A stretch of DNA of 64,000 nucleotides from JAEZHK01 sp040768845 (GCA_040768845.1 JAXGME010000003.1:248001-312000); one strand, 5' to 3'. Counted from the stretch's first letter, positions 51,057 through 60,740 are shown. Numbers and translations are program-made. Notes: a model not told the origin generated them from the letters alone.

Positions 51057-51915
51057 ATACGAAAAGATTGCGCTTGCGGAGGACTTCCCCTTCCGGATCC
51101 GCCGGGAGGTCATTCCCTCGACGCAGACCCCCTTCGAGCACTGGCACAGGCCCTTTGAAATCACGCTGGTGGAGCGGGGCGTGGGGCAGTACGACGTGGG
51201 CGGCCGGTGCTATCGGATGCAAAAGGGGGATCTGATCGTCTTCAACAGCGCGGAACCCCACGGGTGGCAGGCGCTTTCCGGCGAAATCGAGCTGCTGGTC
51301 ATCGTGTTCGATCCGGAATTCGTCCAAAGCGGCGAAACGGCGCGGGGCGCGGACTACCTCCGGCCCTTTGTTGATCGGGACGCCCGCTATAAAAACCGCG
51401 TGGACGGCAAAGACCGGCTCGCTCCGCTGCTGCGGGATATGTTCTACGACATCGAAGCGGAATGGACCCAGCAAAGTACCGGCTACGACCTGATGATCCG
51501 CGCGGACGTGCTGCGGATGCTGACGCTTTTGATCCGGCACTACGCCGATCCGGAAAGCGACCTGTCCGCCGCCCGGCAAAACGCGCTTTTGCGGCTTCAG
51601 CCCGCCTTTGACCTGCTGCTCAGCCGCTATTGCACCCCGATCACGCTGGAGGAGGCCGCCCGGGCCGTCTACATGAGCCCCAGCTATCTGTCCGCGCAGT
51701 TCCGGAAGGCGACGGGCGTTTCCTTCAGCACCTACCTCACGCTCTTGCGGCTGCGCCGGGCCGAGGCGCTGCGCGACGGAACGGACCTCACCAGCGAGGA
51801 AATTGCCGCCCGGTGCGGCTTTCGCAACATGTCAAACTTTTACAGGCTGTACCGCAAGCGCCTGGGCGTTCCCTTCCGCCGCCGCCCGCCCGCGCCTGGG
51901 GATTCCGGCGGATGA
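51049..51915 (+). CDS. AraC-family regulator with cupin sensor domain
   Basis: The 288-residue protein has an N-terminal cupin (HWHRPFEITLVERGVGQYDV, GDLIVFNSAEPHGW) that probably binds a sugar, and a C-terminal AraC domain (ITLEEAARAVYMSPSYLSAQ and SEEIAARCGFRNMSNFYRLY). It is the last gene of the isomerase operon and likely regulates it or a nearby locus. Confidence 0.9.
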   Translation: MLEYEKIALAEDFPFRIRREVIPSTQTPFEHWHRPFEITLVERGVGQYDVGGRCYRMQKGDLIVFNSAEPHGWQALSGEIELLVIVFDPEFVQSGETARGADYLRPFVDRDARYKNRVDGKDRLAPLLRDMFYDIEAEWTQQSTGYDLMIRADVLRMLTLLIRHYADPESDLSAARQNALLRLQPAFDLLLSRYCTPITLEEAARAVYMSPSYLSAQFRKATGVSFSTYLTLLRLRRAEALRDGTDLTSEEIAARCGFRNMSNFYRLYRKRLGVPFRRRPPAPGDSGG

Positions 51916-51923
51916 GCGCAATT

Positions 51924-51962
51924 GCGTCAAGCGCCACCGGCCCAGCCGGTGGCGCTTGACGC
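51924..51962. terminator. 17-bp hairpin between convergent genes
   Basis: Perfect arms GCGTCAAGCGCCACCGG and CCGGTGGCGCTTGACGC with a CCCAG loop. There is no long T-run; it still probably ends both transcripts. Confidence 0.7.
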
Positions 51963-51966
51963 AGGG

Positions 51967-52548
51967 TCAGTGCGCCGCGGCGGCGCCGGAAATCAGGTAG
52001 AAATGCGGCGCGTCCACGACGGCGTCCACGTGGAAAAGGGGTGCCCAGAGCGCCGCTTCCTCCCGGGCGGGCCTCAGCTCCGTCTTGACCGAGGCCGGCA
52101 CGCGGCCGTGGCAGGCGTTGATCCTGCTCCGCCCCGCGCCGTGGGCCACGGTAAAGCGGCCGCCGGGGACGAGGAGCGCGCGCACGCTGCGGATCAGCGC
52201 GGCCTTGTCCGGAAAGTGGGGGTAGGCGTCATAGAGCACCGCGGCGTCAAACGCGCCGGATTGAAAGGTCAGGATGTCGCCGCAGAACACCCGGAGCCTG
52301 GGCTCCCCGGCAAATTTGTGCGCCGCCAGCGCCGCCATGGCGGGGGACACGTCCACCCCCACCAGTTCCGCGAGGCCCGTGGCCAGCAGTTCCGGAAACA
52401 TCACCCCGGTGCCGCAGCCGATGTCCAGCACCCGCATCCCCGGCCCCGCGCCCGACAAAAACGCCACCGCCTGCCGCACCGGAAGGCCCGGCACATAATG
52501 CTCGTCCCAGCGCGCGGCGCGGGAATCAAAGTAGTCCGCGATATTCAT
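51967..52548 (-). CDS. Class I SAM-dependent methyltransferase
   Basis: A 193-residue methyltransferase with motif I VLDIGCGTGVMFPELL near residue 40, a motif II acidic residue in LVGVDVSPAM, and AAVLYDAYPHFPDK. It resembles methyltransferase domain 11/25 proteins; its substrate is unknown. The ATG (MNIADYFDSRA) lies at the start of the conserved fold. It is monocistronic. Confidence 0.85.
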   Translation of the reverse strand: MNIADYFDSRAARWDEHYVPGLPVRQAVAFLSGAGPGMRVLDIGCGTGVMFPELLATGLAELVGVDVSPAMAALAAHKFAGEPRLRVFCGDILTFQSGAFDAAVLYDAYPHFPDKAALIRSVRALLVPGGRFTVAHGAGRSRINACHGRVPASVKTELRPAREEAALWAPLFHVDAVVDAPHFYLISGAAAAH

Positions 52549-52681
52549 TCAGAGTTTTTCCACCCCTTGATCGTACATAGTATACAGGATTTGGGCCGTG
52601 CCGGCAATGCCGAAAAGGGCCCGAACGCTCCGTTTTGGCCCGCGGAAGGCCGCGCTCCGGGTAATATCCCGGTAAAGTGGG

Positions 52682-52723
52682 TTGACAAATTCGCGCGCTG
52701 GGGTACAATACCGTATGTTGTAC
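52682..52723 (+). promoter_or_regulatory. marR promoter with an inverted repeat
   Basis: TTGACA (52682-52687), a 16-bp spacer and TACAAT (52704-52709). GTACAA and TTGTAC separated by 9 bases (52703-52723) overlap the -10 and start site, the usual place for MarR autorepression. Confidence 0.65.
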
Positions 52724-52742
52724 GTCAAACAAACTGGGGGCG

Positions 52743-53195
52743 ATGGGTTTGAACGGGATGCACGCCGTGGGCAAGGCGATCCGCATGCTGGACAACATGA
52801 TCATGCGGCGCTTTGACCGGAACCGGCCCGATCGGGTGGTGCTGGAGCGGGTCACCGGCACCAACCGCTGGGTGATCGGCTATCTGGTGGAGCAGCAGCG
52901 CGCGGGGCGGACGGTCTATCAGCGGGATCTGGAAGCGGTCCTGGGCATCACCCGATCCACCGTTTCCAGGGTGCTGGACCTGATGGAGCGCAAGGGCCTG
53001 GTGGAGCGGCAGCCGGAGGCGGGCGACGCGCGCCTGAGGCGGCTGGTGCTGACCGAGCGCGCGATGGCGCTGCATGAAAAGATGCGCGCCTACGCCGAGG
53101 GCTTTGAGCGCGAGCTGACGGCGGGATTCAGCCCAGAGGAGATTGATTCGCTCATGGACTACCTGGATCGCATCCGGAGGAACCTGGAAAACTGA
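52743..53195 (+). CDS. MarR-family transcriptional regulator
   Basis: A 150-residue winged-helix protein: YQRDLEAVLGITRSTVSRVL with the wing RKGLVERQPEAGDARLRRLV. The ATG at 52743 is kept, but GGGGG lies only 2 bases upstream; the in-frame TTG at 52749 has better spacing and may be the true start. It precedes and probably represses the ABC exporter pair in the same orientation. Confidence 0.88.
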   Translation: MGLNGMHAVGKAIRMLDNMIMRRFDRNRPDRVVLERVTGTNRWVIGYLVEQQRAGRTVYQRDLEAVLGITRSTVSRVLDLMERKGLVERQPEAGDARLRRLVLTERAMALHEKMRAYAEGFERELTAGFSPEEIDSLMDYLDRIRRNLEN

Positions 53196-53262
53196 GGGCG
53201 CGGGGGATTGGACGGACAATTTCATCGCGCGGGCGCGCGCCAGAGCGGGAGGAAACGGCTGA

Positions 53263-55005
53263 ATGCTCAAAAAACTGATGCAAAGCATCCGCGAATACCG
53301 GAAGGCGTCGATTTTGACGCCGGCGCTGATCATGGGCGAGGTGATCATGGAATGCCTGATTCCCTTCATCATCGCCATGCTGGTCAATGAAATCAAGGCG
53401 GGGTGCGGGTTTGGCACCATCGCCTACTATGGCGGCATCCTGTTTGGGATGGCCTGCCTCGCGCTGGGTTTTGGCGCGGCGGCGGGGGCCGCCAGCGCCA
53501 CCGCGGCCTGCGGCTTCGGCAAGAACCTGCGCAAGGACCTTTTCTACCGGGTGCAGGCCTTTTCGTTTGAAAACATCGACCGGTTTTCGTCGGCATCGCT
53601 GGTCACCCGCATGACCACGGACGTGTCCAACGTGCAAAACGCCTACATGATGATCATCCGGGTGGCCGTGCGCAGCCCGCTGATGTTCCTGTTCGCCATC
53701 ATCATGTCCTACGTGATGGGCGGAAGGCTGGCGCTGATGTTCGTGGTGGTGGTGCCGATTCTGGCCTTCGGGCTCATCCTGGTGGTGCGCAAGGCGCTAC
53801 CCACCTTCAAGCGCGTGTTCCGCCGCTACGACCGGCTGAACGAGTCCATCGCTGAAAACGTGCGGGGCATCCGCGCGGTCAAGTCCTTCGTGCGGGAGGA
53901 CTACGAGCGGCAGAAGTTTGGCGCCGCGGCGGAGGACATCCGGGCGGACTTCACCCGGGCGGAGCGCATCGTGGCGGTGAACGCGCCGCTGATGCAGTTC
54001 TGCCTGTACACCAACATGGTGATTGTGCTCTACTTTGGTTCGGAGCTGATCATCCGCTCGGCGGGGCTGGAGCTGGACGTGGGCCAGTTTTCCGCGATGC
54101 TGACCTACGGCTTTCAGATTCTGATGTCGCTGATGATGCTGTCGATGGTCTACGTGATGATCACCATCGCCGATGAGTCCGCCCGCCGCATCGTGGAGGT
54201 GCTGGACGAGGTGCCGTCGCTGACCAGCCCCGAGAACGCGGAAACCATCGTCCGGGACGGCTCCGTGGACTTTGAGTCCGTCAGCTTCAAATACGCGAAG
54301 CGCGCCGAGCGGTTTACCCTGTCGGACATCAGCCTGCACATCCGCTCCGGTCAGACGGTGGGCATCCTGGGCGGCACCGGCGCGTCCAAGTCCACGCTGG
54401 TGCAGCTGATCCCCCGGCTCTACGACGCCACCGAGGGCGTGGTGAGGGTGGGCGGCGTGGACGTAAGGCGTTACGATCTTACCAGCCTGCGCGACCAGGT
54501 GGCGGTGGTGTTGCAAAAGAACGAGCTGTTCTCCGGCACCATCCGCGACAACCTCCGCTGGGGCAACCCGAACGCCACCGACGCGGAGCTGGTGGAGGCC
54601 TGCAAGCTGGCCCAGGCCCACGATTTCGTGTCCGCCTTCCCCAAGGGCTACGATACCTGGATCGAGCAGGGCGGCGCGAATGTGTCCGGCGGGCAGAAGC
54701 AGCGGCTGTGCATCGCGCGGGCGCTGCTCAAAAAGCCGAAGATCCTGATTTTGGACGATTCCACCAGCGCCGTGGACACCCGTACCGACGCGCAGATCCG
54801 CAGGGGTTTCCGGGAATTCATCCCGGAAACCACGAAGATCATCATCGCCCAGCGGGTGGCCTCGGTGGAGGACGCGGACATGATCGTGCTGATGGAGGGC
54901 GGCAGCGTCGTGGCTACGGGCAGCCACGGCGAACTGATGGAAACCAACGAGATCTACCGCGAGGTCTACGCCTCGCAGATGAGGGGAGGCGAGCAGGTTG
55001 GCTGA
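53263..55005 (+). CDS. Heterodimeric ABC multidrug exporter subunit with a degenerate site
   Basis: The 580-residue fusion of a six-TM domain and an ATPase. Walker A is GGTGASKST, the signature is VSGGQKQR and Walker B is ILILDDSTSAVD, where Asp replaces the usual catalytic Glu. That is typical of the non-hydrolysing half of BmrCD/TM287-288-like heterodimers. It overlaps its partner by 8 bases and lies behind a MarR regulator, so drug or toxic-compound efflux is likely. Confidence 0.92.
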   Translation: MLKKLMQSIREYRKASILTPALIMGEVIMECLIPFIIAMLVNEIKAGCGFGTIAYYGGILFGMACLALGFGAAAGAASATAACGFGKNLRKDLFYRVQAFSFENIDRFSSASLVTRMTTDVSNVQNAYMMIIRVAVRSPLMFLFAIIMSYVMGGRLALMFVVVVPILAFGLILVVRKALPTFKRVFRRYDRLNESIAENVRGIRAVKSFVREDYERQKFGAAAEDIRADFTRAERIVAVNAPLMQFCLYTNMVIVLYFGSELIIRSAGLELDVGQFSAMLTYGFQILMSLMMLSMVYVMITIADESARRIVEVLDEVPSLTSPENAETIVRDGSVDFESVSFKYAKRAERFTLSDISLHIRSGQTVGILGGTGASKSTLVQLIPRLYDATEGVVRVGGVDVRRYDLTSLRDQVAVVLQKNELFSGTIRDNLRWGNPNATDAELVEACKLAQAHDFVSAFPKGYDTWIEQGGANVSGGQKQRLCIARALLKKPKILILDDSTSAVDTRTDAQIRRGFREFIPETTKIIIAQRVASVEDADMIVLMEGGSVVATGSHGELMETNEIYREVYASQMRGGEQVG

Positions 55006-56911
55006 GCGAAAACCCGCCGGAAGGCGGCCCAAGGCCAAGCCCGGCACGTTCAGGCGGCTGATCGCCACGCTCCTGAAATTCTACCCCGCGCTGGTGCCGC
55101 TGACGGTTGCCTGCATCGTGTTCTCCGCCGTGGTCAGCGCGATCCCGACGCTGTTCATGCAGAAGATTCTCGAAATCATCGAGGCGTGGTACAAAAGCGG
55201 CGACTGGGCGGGCGCCCGCGCCGAGATCCTGCCCAACGTTTTGAAGCTGGGCACCTTCTACCTGATCTCCATCGCCTCCGTGGTGCTCTACACGCAGATG
55301 ATGGCCTTCATCACCCAGGGCTCGCTGTATAAGCTGCGCCGCGCGATGTTTGACGGCATGCAGGCGCTGCCGGTGCGTTTTTTCGACACCCACAAATTCG
55401 GCGATGTGATGAGCTACTACACCAACGACATCGACGCGCTGCGGCAGCTCATCTCCCAGTCGCTGCCGCAGCTGATCCAGTCCGTCGTGATCGTAATCAC
55501 GGTGTTCTCCGTGATGCTGTACTTCAGCGGCTGGCTGGCCGCGCTGGTGCTGGTGGGCCTCTTTCTGATGGTGACCATCACCCGCAAGGTGGGCGGCAGC
55601 TCCGCCAAGTACTTTGTGCGCCAGCAGATCGCGCTGGGCGGAACGGAAGGCTATGTGGAGGAGATGATGAACGGCCAGAAGGTCGTGAAGGTCTTCTGCC
55701 ACGAGCGGGAGAGCGAGGCGCAGTTTGACCGGATCAACGAGGCGCTCTTTGAGGACGCGCAGAAGGCCAACCGCTACGCCAACATGCTGATGCCCATCCT
55801 GGGCAACGTGGGCAACGTTTTGTACGTGCTGGTGGCGATGGCGGGCGGGCTGCTCATGCTGTTCCGGGCACCCAACATCAGCCTGTCGGGGTTGCCCATC
55901 GGCATCAGCATCGTGGTGCCCTTCCTCAACATGACCAAGCAGCTGGCGGGCAACGTGGGCCAGCTGTCCCAGCAGATCAACGCGGTGGTGATGGGCCTTG
56001 CGGGCGCCAGCCGCGTGTTCGAGATGATGGACCAGCCCCCGGAGGCGGACGAAGGCTACGTGACCCTGGTCAACGCCCGCATTGCCCCGGACGGCGCCAT
56101 CACCGAATCCGACCGGCGCACGGGCGCCTGGGCGTGGAAGCATCCCCACGCCGACGGCACGGTGACCTATACGCGCCTGGCCGGCGACGTGCGGCTGACG
56201 GACGTGGACTTTGCCTACGAGGCGGGCAAGCCCGTGCTGAAGGATGTGACGCTCTACGCCGAGCCCCGGCAGAAGGTGGCCTTTGTGGGCGCCACCGGCG
56301 CGGGCAAGACCACCATCACGAACCTGATCAACCGCTTTTACGACATCGCGGACGGAAAGATCCGCTACGACGGCATCAACATCAACAAGATCAAAAAGAG
56401 CGATTTGCGCCGCTCGCTGGGCATGGTGCTGCAGGAGACGAACCTCTTTACCGGCTCCGTCATGGACAACATCCGCTACGGCCGGCTGGACGCCACCGAC
56501 GGGGAATGCGTGGAGGCCGCCAGGCTCGCCGGCGCGGACGACTTCATCAGCCGCCTGCCGGAGGGCTACGATACCGTGCTCCGCGGAAACGGCGCGAACC
56601 TGTCCCAGGGGCAGCGCCAATTGATCGCCATTGCCCGGGCGGCGGTGGCCGACCCGCCGGTGATGATCCTGGACGAAGCCACCTCCTCCATCGACACCCG
56701 CACCGAGCAGATCGTGCAGCAGGGCATGGACAAGCTGATGGAGGGGCGCACGGTGTTCGTCATCGCCCACAGGCTGTCCACCGTCATGAACGCCGACGTC
56801 ATCATGGTGCTGGACCACGGCCGCATCATCGAGCGGGGCAGCCATGAAAAGCTAATCGCGGAAAAAGGCACCTACTACCAGCTCTATACCGGCGCCTTTG
56901 AGCTGGAGTGA
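54998..56911 (+). CDS. Heterodimeric ABC multidrug exporter, catalytic subunit
   Basis: A 637-residue TM-ATPase fusion with canonical Walker A GATGAGKTT, signature LSQGQRQL and Walker B VMILDEATSSID. An extra segment between the transmembrane domain and ATPase (VNARIAPDGAITESDRRTGA) is typical of the longer subunit. The TTG start overlaps the preceding stop region. It forms the exporter with the preceding gene. Confidence 0.92.
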   Translation: MAERKPAGRRPKAKPGTFRRLIATLLKFYPALVPLTVACIVFSAVVSAIPTLFMQKILEIIEAWYKSGDWAGARAEILPNVLKLGTFYLISIASVVLYTQMMAFITQGSLYKLRRAMFDGMQALPVRFFDTHKFGDVMSYYTNDIDALRQLISQSLPQLIQSVVIVITVFSVMLYFSGWLAALVLVGLFLMVTITRKVGGSSAKYFVRQQIALGGTEGYVEEMMNGQKVVKVFCHERESEAQFDRINEALFEDAQKANRYANMLMPILGNVGNVLYVLVAMAGGLLMLFRAPNISLSGLPIGISIVVPFLNMTKQLAGNVGQLSQQINAVVMGLAGASRVFEMMDQPPEADEGYVTLVNARIAPDGAITESDRRTGAWAWKHPHADGTVTYTRLAGDVRLTDVDFAYEAGKPVLKDVTLYAEPRQKVAFVGATGAGKTTITNLINRFYDIADGKIRYDGININKIKKSDLRRSLGMVLQETNLFTGSVMDNIRYGRLDATDGECVEAARLAGADDFISRLPEGYDTVLRGNGANLSQGQRQLIAIARAAVADPPVMILDEATSSIDTRTEQIVQQGMDKLMEGRTVFVIAHRLSTVMNADVIMVLDHGRIIERGSHEKLIAEKGTYYQLYTGAFELE

Positions 56912-56920
56912 CCGGGGGCC

Positions 56921-56960
56921 ATAAAGCGGCGGCGGAGCAAACGCTCCGCCGCCGCTTTAT
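56921..56960. terminator. Strong hairpin between exporter and araA
   Basis: A perfect 18-bp stem with outer ATAAAGCGGC and GCCGCTTTAT ends and an AAAC loop. It can terminate both the exporter and the convergent araA transcript. Confidence 0.85.
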
Positions 56961-56968
56961 GCTGCCGT

Positions 56969-58459
56969 TCAGTCCTTCAGTTTCCAGGCGAGGTCGGCGA
57001 GGAAGAGCTGCCGCTTGAATTCCTCGGGCTTCGTGTCCCGGCTGATGTGGACAAACTCGACGCCCATGATTTCGGCCCAGTCGCGCATCATGTCGGCGGT
57101 CACGTCATAGCTGAACACGGTGTGGTGCGCGCCGCCGGCCAGAATCCAGCACTCCGCGCCCTCGGCAAAGGAGGGGAAGCCCTTCCACATCACGCGGGCC
57201 ACCGGCAGGTTGGGCATTTTGTAGATGGGCTTGACGGCCTCCACGTCCTGCACGATCAGCCGGAAGCGCCCGCCCATGTCCACGAGAGACACCACAATGG
57301 CCGGGCCCGCCTTGCCCTCGAACACCAGCCGCGCCGGGGGCTCGCGGTCGCCGATGCCCAGCGGGTCCACGTGGATGGCGGGCGTATCCGCCGCCAGCGA
57401 CGGGCACACTTCCAGCATGTGGGCGCCCAGAGACAGCTCGTTTCCGGGCGTCAGGTCGTAGGTATAGTCCTCCATAAAGGCGGTGCCGCCGCCCATGCCC
57501 TCAGCCATCCGCTTCATCACATGGGTCATGGCGCTGACCTTCCAGTCACCCTCGCCGCCGTAGCCGTAGCCCTGGCCCATCAGGTCCTGGGAGGCCAGGC
57601 CCGGCAGCTGGCGCATGCCGTGCAGGTCCTCAAAGGTATTGGTGTAGGCGCCGCAGCCCTCGCGGTCCAGCATGCGCTTGATGGCGATCTCCTCGCGGGC
57701 CTGGTAGCGGACGGTTTCGATGTCGCGGGTGGCCAAACGGTACTTCTTTTCGTACTCGGCCATCTGGGCGTCGATCTCGGCCTCGGTGACCTCGTTCATC
57801 ACCGACACCAAGTCGCCCACCGGCCAGGTGTTCACCTGCCAGCCGAACTTGATCTGCGCCTCCACCTTGTCGCCCTCGGTGACGGCCACCTGGCGCATGT
57901 TGTCGCCAAAGCGCATGACCTTGAGGTTCCGGCTGACCATCGCGCCGGCGGCGGCGCGCATCCAGGTGGCGATCTTCGCGCGCACCGGCGCGTCCGCCCA
58001 GTAACCCACGACCACCTTGCGCGGCGCGCGCAGCCGCGCGCCGATGAAGCCGTGCTCGCGGTCGCCGTGGGCGCTCTGGTTGAGGTTCATGAAGTCCATG
58101 TCGATCCCCTCGTCGGGGATGTTGCGGTTGAACTGGGTGTGCAGGTGCAGCCAGGGCTTTCTGAGCGCCTTCAGCCCGCCGATCCACATCTTGGAGGGGG
58201 AGAAGGTGTGCATCCAGGTGATGACACCCGCGCAGGCGGGGTCGGCGTTGGCGGCCATCATGGTGGCGAGGATCTCGTCCGGGGTGGTGACGATGGGCTT
58301 GTAGACCACCTGGGCGGGGATCTCCTCCGCCGCGTTCAGCGAGCGGGCGATCTCCTCCGCGTGGGCGCGCACCTGGCGCAGGGTTTCCTCGCCGTAGAGG
58401 TGCTGAGAACCGGTGACGAACCAGAATTGCAGCTTGGAAAGGCCTTCGGGCTTTGACAT
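56969..58459 (-). CDS. araA: L-arabinose isomerase
   Basis: The 496-residue enzyme converts L-arabinose to L-ribulose. It begins LQFWFVTGSQHLYGEETLRQ and contains WMHTFSPSKMWIGGL, LHTQFNRNIPDEGIDMDFMN, MGQGYGYGGEGDWK and AGGAHHTVFSYDV, with the Glu and His metal ligands in their usual motifs. Length is normal. The ATG at 58459 follows GGAGGAATGCGTC; earlier in-frame codons lie in the leader. No araB or araD is in this window. Confidence 0.97.
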   Translation of the reverse strand: MSKPEGLSKLQFWFVTGSQHLYGEETLRQVRAHAEEIARSLNAAEEIPAQVVYKPIVTTPDEILATMMAANADPACAGVITWMHTFSPSKMWIGGLKALRKPWLHLHTQFNRNIPDEGIDMDFMNLNQSAHGDREHGFIGARLRAPRKVVVGYWADAPVRAKIATWMRAAAGAMVSRNLKVMRFGDNMRQVAVTEGDKVEAQIKFGWQVNTWPVGDLVSVMNEVTEAEIDAQMAEYEKKYRLATRDIETVRYQAREEIAIKRMLDREGCGAYTNTFEDLHGMRQLPGLASQDLMGQGYGYGGEGDWKVSAMTHVMKRMAEGMGGGTAFMEDYTYDLTPGNELSLGAHMLEVCPSLAADTPAIHVDPLGIGDREPPARLVFEGKAGPAIVVSLVDMGGRFRLIVQDVEAVKPIYKMPNLPVARVMWKGFPSFAEGAECWILAGGAHHTVFSYDVTADMMRDWAEIMGVEFVHISRDTKPEEFKRQLFLADLAWKLKD

Positions 58460-58603
58460 GACGCATTCCTCCATTGTCCGGATGATGAACGGCGCTCCCG
58501 CGGGGCGCGCTTTTATTCCATACGCATAGATACCACGCGGCGCGCCGGTCAAACGAGGGGCGGCCGTTTTCCGCCCGCTTCGGCGGGGAGAAGCGCCCCG
58601 GCG

Positions 58604-59470
58604 TCACAGGCCCGTCAGGTCAAAATCCGGCACGTACCGTTCGTCGGCGGAGGACAGTTCCTGCACGTAGCCCTCGTCGAGGCCCAGCGCCAGGAGATGA
58701 TCCACCACGCGGTCATACTCGCGCCTTGTCAGGCGGCGGTCGATCTCCGGACAGTCGCAGGCGTGACCGGCGGGGGTATACTGGGCCATCAGGCTCACCC
58801 ACGCGCCGGGAAGGTTGGCGGCGATCCAGTCCAGCACGCGCATGGAGTCCTCCGCACAGCCGGGCAGGATCAGGTGGCGGACGATGAGCCCGCTTTGGAT
58901 CAGGCCGTCCCCGTCCAGTACCGGCGCGCCCGCCTGGCGGTACATCTCCTTCAGCGCGCCGGCGGCGTACCCGAAATAGTCCGGTGCGCCGGAATAGCGC
59001 GCGGACAGGCGGGAATCCACGTATTTCAGGTCCGGCAGAAACACCTGCACCCGGCCCTCGAGCATTTTCAGCGTTTCGGGCAGCTCGTAGCCGCTGCTGT
59101 TCCAGACCACGGGCACGGGAAGGGGCGATTCGAGCGCCTCCAGGATGGGGCGCGTGAAGTGGGTGGGGTTGACCAGGTTGATGTTGTGGCAGCCCGATTC
59201 AATCAGGCGCTCAAAGGCGTGCCGCAGCGACGCTACGCCGATCTCCCGCCCAAAGCGGCCGTGGCTGATGCCGTAGTTCTGACAGAACACGCACCCCAGC
59301 GCGCAGCCGCTGAAGAACACCGCGCCGGAGCCGCGGGTGCCGCTGATTGCGGGCTCTTCGTCGCAGTGGGGTGCGACGCGGGCGACCACCGGGTGTTCGC
59401 CCATGCCGCAGCGGCCCGCGGCCCGCGCCCGGTCCACGGCGCACCGGCGCGGGCAGAGGGCGCAGATCAT
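58604..59470 (-). CDS. PflX-like radical SAM protein
   Basis: A 288-residue protein. The radical SAM cluster is FFSGCALGCVFCQNYGIS (C-x3-C-x2-C). An N-terminal CALCPRRCAVDRARAAGRCG adds four cysteines, typical of the COG1313 PflX group related to pyruvate formate-lyase activases. VNPTHFTRPILEAL and LPDLKYVDSRLSARYS are family motifs. The substrate is unknown. Its start overlaps the proA stop (ATGA), an unexpected partner. Confidence 0.88.
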   Translation of the reverse strand: MICALCPRRCAVDRARAAGRCGMGEHPVVARVAPHCDEEPAISGTRGSGAVFFSGCALGCVFCQNYGISHGRFGREIGVASLRHAFERLIESGCHNINLVNPTHFTRPILEALESPLPVPVVWNSSGYELPETLKMLEGRVQVFLPDLKYVDSRLSARYSGAPDYFGYAAGALKEMYRQAGAPVLDGDGLIQSGLIVRHLILPGCAEDSMRVLDWIAANLPGAWVSLMAQYTPAGHACDCPEIDRRLTRREYDRVVDHLLALGLDEGYVQELSSADERYVPDFDLTGL

Positions 59471-60708
59471 CGGGTCTGCCCGTTCCCGGTGATTTCGTAC
59501 TTGACGGTGGTCAGTTCCTTCAGGCCCATCGGTCCGCGGGCGTGCAGCTTCTGGTTGGAGATGCCGATCTCCGCGCCGAAGCCGAACTCGCCGCCATCGG
59601 TGAAGCGGGTGGAGGCGTTCCAATACACGCAGGCCGCGTCCACGAGATCAAAAAACTTCTGGGCGGTGGCGGCGTTTTCGGTGATGATCGCCTCGGAATG
59701 GCGGGTGCCGTGGCGGTTGATGTGGCGGATGGCCTCGTCGGCGTCCTCCACCACCCGGACGGCGTAGATGAGGTCGTTGTACTCGGCGTCCCAGTCCTCG
59801 GCGGCGGCGTCCATTACCCAGGGGGCGATGGCCTTCGTGCGCGCGCAGCCGCGGATCTCCACCCCCGCGTCCCGGAGCTCATTCAGGCAGCCGGGGAGAA
59901 AGCCGTCCGCGATGGCGGCGTCCACCAGCAGCGTTTCCGCCGAATTGCACACCGACGGGCGGCTCACCTTGGCGCTGACCGCGATCTTCCGGCCCATGGC
60001 CGGATCGGCGTCCCGGTCCACGTACACGTGGCAGACGCCCTCGCCGGTCTGAATCACCGGCACGGTGGCGTTTTGCACCACCGAGCGGATCAGCCCCTTG
60101 CCGCCCCGGGGGATCAATACGTCCACGAGGCCGTTGAGCCGCATCAATTCCGAGGCCGCCTCGCGGGAGGTGTCCGCCACCAGGGACACGCAGCCCTCCG
60201 GCAGCCCCGCCGCCCGCGCGGCCTCCGCCAGCACCGCGGCCAGCGCCCGGTTGGAGTGGATCGCGTCCGATCCGCCCCGGAGGATCACCGCGTTGCCGGA
60301 CTTCAGGCACAGCGCCGCCGCGTCCACCGTCACGTTGGGGCGGGATTCGTAGATGATCGCGATGACGCCGATGGGCACCCGCACCTTCCGGATCAGAAGG
60401 CCGTTGGGGCGCCGCCACGCCTCCAGCACCTCGCCCACAGGGTCCTTGAGATCGGCAACCTCAATCAGGCCCTTCGCCATGGCGGCGATGCGCTGGTCGC
60501 TCAGCGTCAGCCGCTCCACAAAGGCCGGGTTCATGCCCCTTTCGAGGGCTTCCGTCAGATCCTTGGCGTTGGCCGCCAGGATGTCCCCGGCCCGCTCGCC
60601 CAAAAGTGCCGCAGCGCGCCGGAGCGCGCCGTTCTTTTTTTCGGTGTCCGCCGCCTGCATCTGAAGCGCCGCCTCCCGGGCGAGCGCCGCCTGCGCCGTC
60701 AGTTTCAT
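59467..60708 (-). CDS. proA: Gamma-glutamyl phosphate reductase
   Basis: The 413-residue enzyme reduces gamma-glutamyl phosphate to glutamate semialdehyde in proline synthesis. The aldehyde dehydrogenase-like fold shows VPIGVIAIIYESRPNVTVDA, LKSGNAVILRGGSDAIHSN, the catalytic Cys in SVCNSAETLLV and the closing GPMGLKELTTVKYEITGNGQ. AAAGGAGGGC precedes the ATG. No proB is adjacent; instead it is coupled to a PflX-like gene. Confidence 0.96.
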   Translation of the reverse strand: MKLTAQAALAREAALQMQAADTEKKNGALRRAAALLGERAGDILAANAKDLTEALERGMNPAFVERLTLSDQRIAAMAKGLIEVADLKDPVGEVLEAWRRPNGLLIRKVRVPIGVIAIIYESRPNVTVDAAALCLKSGNAVILRGGSDAIHSNRALAAVLAEAARAAGLPEGCVSLVADTSREAASELMRLNGLVDVLIPRGGKGLIRSVVQNATVPVIQTGEGVCHVYVDRDADPAMGRKIAVSAKVSRPSVCNSAETLLVDAAIADGFLPGCLNELRDAGVEIRGCARTKAIAPWVMDAAAEDWDAEYNDLIYAVRVVEDADEAIRHINRHGTRHSEAIITENAATAQKFFDLVDAACVYWNASTRFTDGGEFGFGAEIGISNQKLHARGPMGLKELTTVKYEITGNGQTR

Positions 60709-60740
60709 CGCATTGCCCTCCTTTGGGTGTCCGTGCTCGC

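Noticed and set aside
56921..56960. Possible small RNA or origin-like palindrome
   Set aside because: The perfect stem between two convergent gene ends is best explained as a bidirectional terminator.
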